Part shown: positions 13,776 through 15,872 of the stretch, piece after piece
Layout: every line of letters starts with the position of its first letter
How positions within the stretch are numbered: the stretch's first letter is position 1
Source: Calditrichota bacterium
GTDB lineage: Bacteria; Zixibacteria; MSB-5A5; GN15; FEB-12
Assembly: GCA_008501655.1 (NCBI GenBank)
Contig: QQUK01000190.1
Span: 1 to 15,872, forward strand
DNA length: 15,872 nt
Direction: 5' to 3'
The notes under the pieces: model-generated
Seen by the model: only the letters and a program-made list of their open reading frames with translations
Told to the model about the DNA's origin: nothing
Databases searched by the model: none
Translations under genes and position numbers: made by a program

Positions 13776-15032
13776 ATGGCTATAGTCAAACCGTTTTGTG
13801 CTCTTCGTCCAAAACCGGAGTTTGCCAAAAAAGTAGCAGCTCCACCATATGATGTTTTAAGTTCTGAGGAAGCCCGAGAGCTTGTCAAAGAAAATCCGGA
13901 TTCATTTTTACGGGTAAATAAATCCGAAGTCGATTTTCCTCCTGAATCATCAAGTTATTCAGATGAGATTTATCGGAAAGGGAAAGAAAACCTGAAGAGA
14001 CTTTATTCTGACGGGCTCATGATCCAGGATGAAAACCCATGTTTTTATCTCTATAGATTGACCATGAATGGTCAGAGTCAAACCGGTATTGCAGCTTTGA
14101 CATCGGTGGACGAATATGACCGGGGACTTATCAAAAAACATGAACATACCAGACCTCAAAAAGTTGATGATCGTGCTAATCATATAATGACGTTAGGAGC
14201 GCAGGTCGGACCGGTTTTTTCAATATTTAAACAAAATACAGAATTGAAATCGCTTTTTACAACAATTACCGCTGCTGAAAGCACTGTCGACTTTACTTCT
14301 GATGACTCTGTCCGCCACGAACTCTGGGTTGTAGATTCCGATTCTGATATTAGAGAGCTAATTAATGCTTTTGCTCAACTCCCCGAACTCTATATTGCCG
14401 ACGGTCATCATAGGTCTGAAGCTGCTTCCGAAGTCTGCCGCCGGATGAAAGAGAAAAATGAGCATCATACCGGTGAAGAATTGTACAACTATTTTCTCAA
14501 TGTTATCTTTCCGGATGATGAACTCCATATCCTTTCATATAATCGGGTAGTTAGCGAAACAAATAATCTGTCAATTGATGATATTATCGCTAAATCAGCA
14601 GATAAATTTGAAATTACTAAATCAGATAGCGCAATAGACCCGAAAGAGAGTCACCAGATAGGAATATATACATCCGGACAATGGTACAACTGCAGGATTT
14701 TACCCGGTTCTTTTGATAACAGTCACCCGGTTGATTCTATCGATTCTGCAATATTAACGAAGAATCTTTTGGCACCTTTGTTTGGAATTGAAAATCTCCG
14801 CACCGATGACAGGATTGATTTTGTCGGTGGTATTCGGGGTGTAGCTGAACTGAAAAAACTGATAGATAGCAATAAATACAAAATGGCGTTTTCACTTTCA
14901 CCGGTCACCGTCGAGCAGCTTTTAGCCGTTGCCGATGCCGGTGAAGTTATGCCGCCGAAATCAACATGGTTTGAACCAAAACTTCGTTCAGGGATGGTTG
15001 TAAACCTGCTTGACGATTTACAGAAAGGTTAA
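13776..15032 (+). CDS. DUF1015 family protein
   Basis: A 418-aa cytosolic protein of the DUF1015 family, near the family's usual length. Its signatures are the N-terminal PFCALRPKPEFAKKVAAPPYDV, the segment KKHEHTRPQKVDDR, and YIADGHHRSEAA with DGHHR at 209-213. DGHHR resembles the nucleotide-binding motif of the ParB/sulfiredoxin/SerK fold, which includes free-serine kinases. With serA directly downstream, a kinase-like step on serine or a related metabolite is a reasonable but unproven guess. ATG 13776 is preceded by a purine-rich AGAGGTAAGA. It starts the operon: the next gene begins six bases after its stop. A CRP-like palindrome stands in its leader. Confidence 0.88.
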   Translation: MAIVKPFCALRPKPEFAKKVAAPPYDVLSSEEARELVKENPDSFLRVNKSEVDFPPESSSYSDEIYRKGKENLKRLYSDGLMIQDENPCFYLYRLTMNGQSQTGIAALTSVDEYDRGLIKKHEHTRPQKVDDRANHIMTLGAQVGPVFSIFKQNTELKSLFTTITAAESTVDFTSDDSVRHELWVVDSDSDIRELINAFAQLPELYIADGHHRSEAASEVCRRMKEKNEHHTGEELYNYFLNVIFPDDELHILSYNRVVSETNNLSIDDIIAKSADKFEITKSDSAIDPKESHQIGIYTSGQWYNCRILPGSFDNSHPVDSIDSAILTKNLLAPLFGIENLRTDDRIDFVGGIRGVAELKKLIDSNKYKMAFSLSPVTVEQLLAVADAGEVMPPKSTWFEPKLRSGMVVNLLDDLQKG

Positions 15033-15038
15033 TGCAGT

Positions 15039-15872
15039 ATGTTAATATTGATTTCAGATGCGTTTGATAAAACTCTCCCGGGTGTTCTTGAAAAATATGG
15101 AGAAGTCACCGATGACAGTTCCCGGGTAGCTGATGCTGATATTATTCTTATCCGCTCAAAGACAAAAGCGACCAAGGAATATCTGGATCAGGCAAAAAAC
15201 TTAAAAATGATTATCCGCGGCGGAGTTGGACTTGATAATGTTGATATCCCCTACGCCAAAGAAAAAGGTGTCAAAGTTTTTAACACCGCCGAAGCTTCCA
15301 CAACAGCCGTTGCCGAACTCGCTTTTTCAATGATGATTGCGCTTCCCAACCATACAATCAAAGCTCATAACTCAATGGTCGAAGGGAAATGGCTCAAAAA
15401 AGAACTTAAACGGACTGAGCTGCATGGAAAGACATTAGGTATCCTCGGTATGGGTCGCATTGGAACAGCACTTGCAGTGCGTGCCAGAGCCTTCAGAATG
15501 CGTATCTTAGCATGGCATCCCGATGTTTACTTCTCTGATTTTGCTGAAATCGTTCCGAAACTTGATGATGTCCTCAAGCAGGCTGATTATTTTTCACTTC
15601 ATATGCCCCTGATAGATTCAACTCGGGGTATTATCAATATGGAAAAGCTGAAACTCTGTAAACCAAGTGCCTTTTTTATCAATACCGGACGAGGTCCCTG
15701 TGTGAATGATGAGGATATGGCGAAGGCTCTTAAAGAAGGAGTTATTGCCGGCTATGCAACCGATGTCTGGGCTTCCGACCCTCCTGATGGCTCACCGCTG
15801 TTTGATGCGCCGAATACACTATTTGCACCGCATATTGGTGCTTCTACGAAAGAAAATATGCTCCGGATAGGA
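15039..15872 (+). CDS. serA: D-3-phosphoglycerate dehydrogenase-like (SerA), partial at right edge
   Basis: The first 278 codons of a D-isomer 2-hydroxyacid dehydrogenase; the gene continues past the window. SerA oxidises 3-phosphoglycerate with NAD+ in the first step of serine synthesis. Seen here are the substrate-side RGGVGLDNVD (Arg60), the Rossmann GMGRIG (137-142), Arg218 in NTGRGP, and His265 in PHIGAST. Two positions are unusual. The catalytic Glu of DVFxxEP is Asp247 (DVWASDPP), and the residue normally Asp after the second Rossmann strand appears to be His160 (AWHPD), which could alter cofactor choice. ATG 15039 lies six bases after the DUF1015 stop with AAAGG inside that gene. Other hydroxyacid dehydrogenases cannot be excluded; presence of an ACT domain is not visible. 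Confidence 0.85.
   Translation, partial: MLILISDAFDKTLPGVLEKYGEVTDDSSRVADADIILIRSKTKATKEYLDQAKNLKMIIRGGVGLDNVDIPYAKEKGVKVFNTAEASTTAVAELAFSMMIALPNHTIKAHNSMVEGKWLKKELKRTELHGKTLGILGMGRIGTALAVRARAFRMRILAWHPDVYFSDFAEIVPKLDDVLKQADYFSLHMPLIDSTRGIINMEKLKLCKPSAFFINTGRGPCVNDEDMAKALKEGVIAGYATDVWASDPPDGSPLFDAPNTLFAPHIGASTKENMLRIG

Overview
The window is a bacterial chromosomal segment with low G+C content (my impression, not computed). The best clue to the organism is the C-terminus of the protein at 4340-5875. It carries paired dockerin-like repeats of the form VDISDLVYLVDFMFKGGP, a pattern I associate with uncultured FCB-group phyla, above all Zixibacteria-like lineages. A stand-alone SWIB protein with a histone H1-like tail and a DUF1015-serA pair fit an environmental lineage outside the usual model organisms. 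The assignment is an inference and needs a search.

Left part (1-4339, all minus strand): two tandem copies of a minor-pilin cassette in the order pilV-like, pilW-like, pilX-like. Cassette 2 (4076 down to 1874) is complete and ends at a strong intrinsic terminator (1807-1834). Cassette 1 (1566 down to the left edge) is a diverged paralogous copy. Its pilX-like gene stops at codon 180, where its paralogue has 391 codons, possibly because of a one-base frameshift. Each cassette is preceded by a near-consensus sigma-54 (-24/-12) promoter about 40 nt from the first start codon. A second conserved block lies about 96-113 nt further upstream of each promoter and looks like an activator site. This suggests two separately switched, NtrC/PilR-type regulated sets of type IV pilus tip or assembly proteins. 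The complete PilX-like protein ends in a large DUF7305-like beta domain.

4340-5875 (minus): a secreted 511-aa protein with tandem dockerin-like repeats, a TTG start, its own sigma-70 promoter and its own terminator. 6173-7684 (plus): a cytosolic M32 metallocarboxypeptidase followed by a terminator. 7809-8240 (plus) is an unrecognised lysine-rich helical protein. It converges with a 54-aa single-span membrane protein at 8250-8414 (minus).

8591-12836 (plus): trkA, then trkH six bases later, forming a potassium uptake system with its cytosolic nucleotide-binding gate and membrane channel. A membrane-anchored YkuE/YaeI-type metallophosphoesterase follows and may be co-transcribed. 13043-13603 (plus): a nucleoid-type protein with twenty KKKxx pentads followed by a SWIB domain, ending at a clear terminator.

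13776-15872 (plus): a DUF1015 protein and a D-3-phosphoglycerate dehydrogenase-like gene that runs off the window, starting six bases apart. A perfect TGTGA-N6-TCACA palindrome (a CRP-family site) sits over the predicted transcription start. The pair is probably a serine-metabolism operon.
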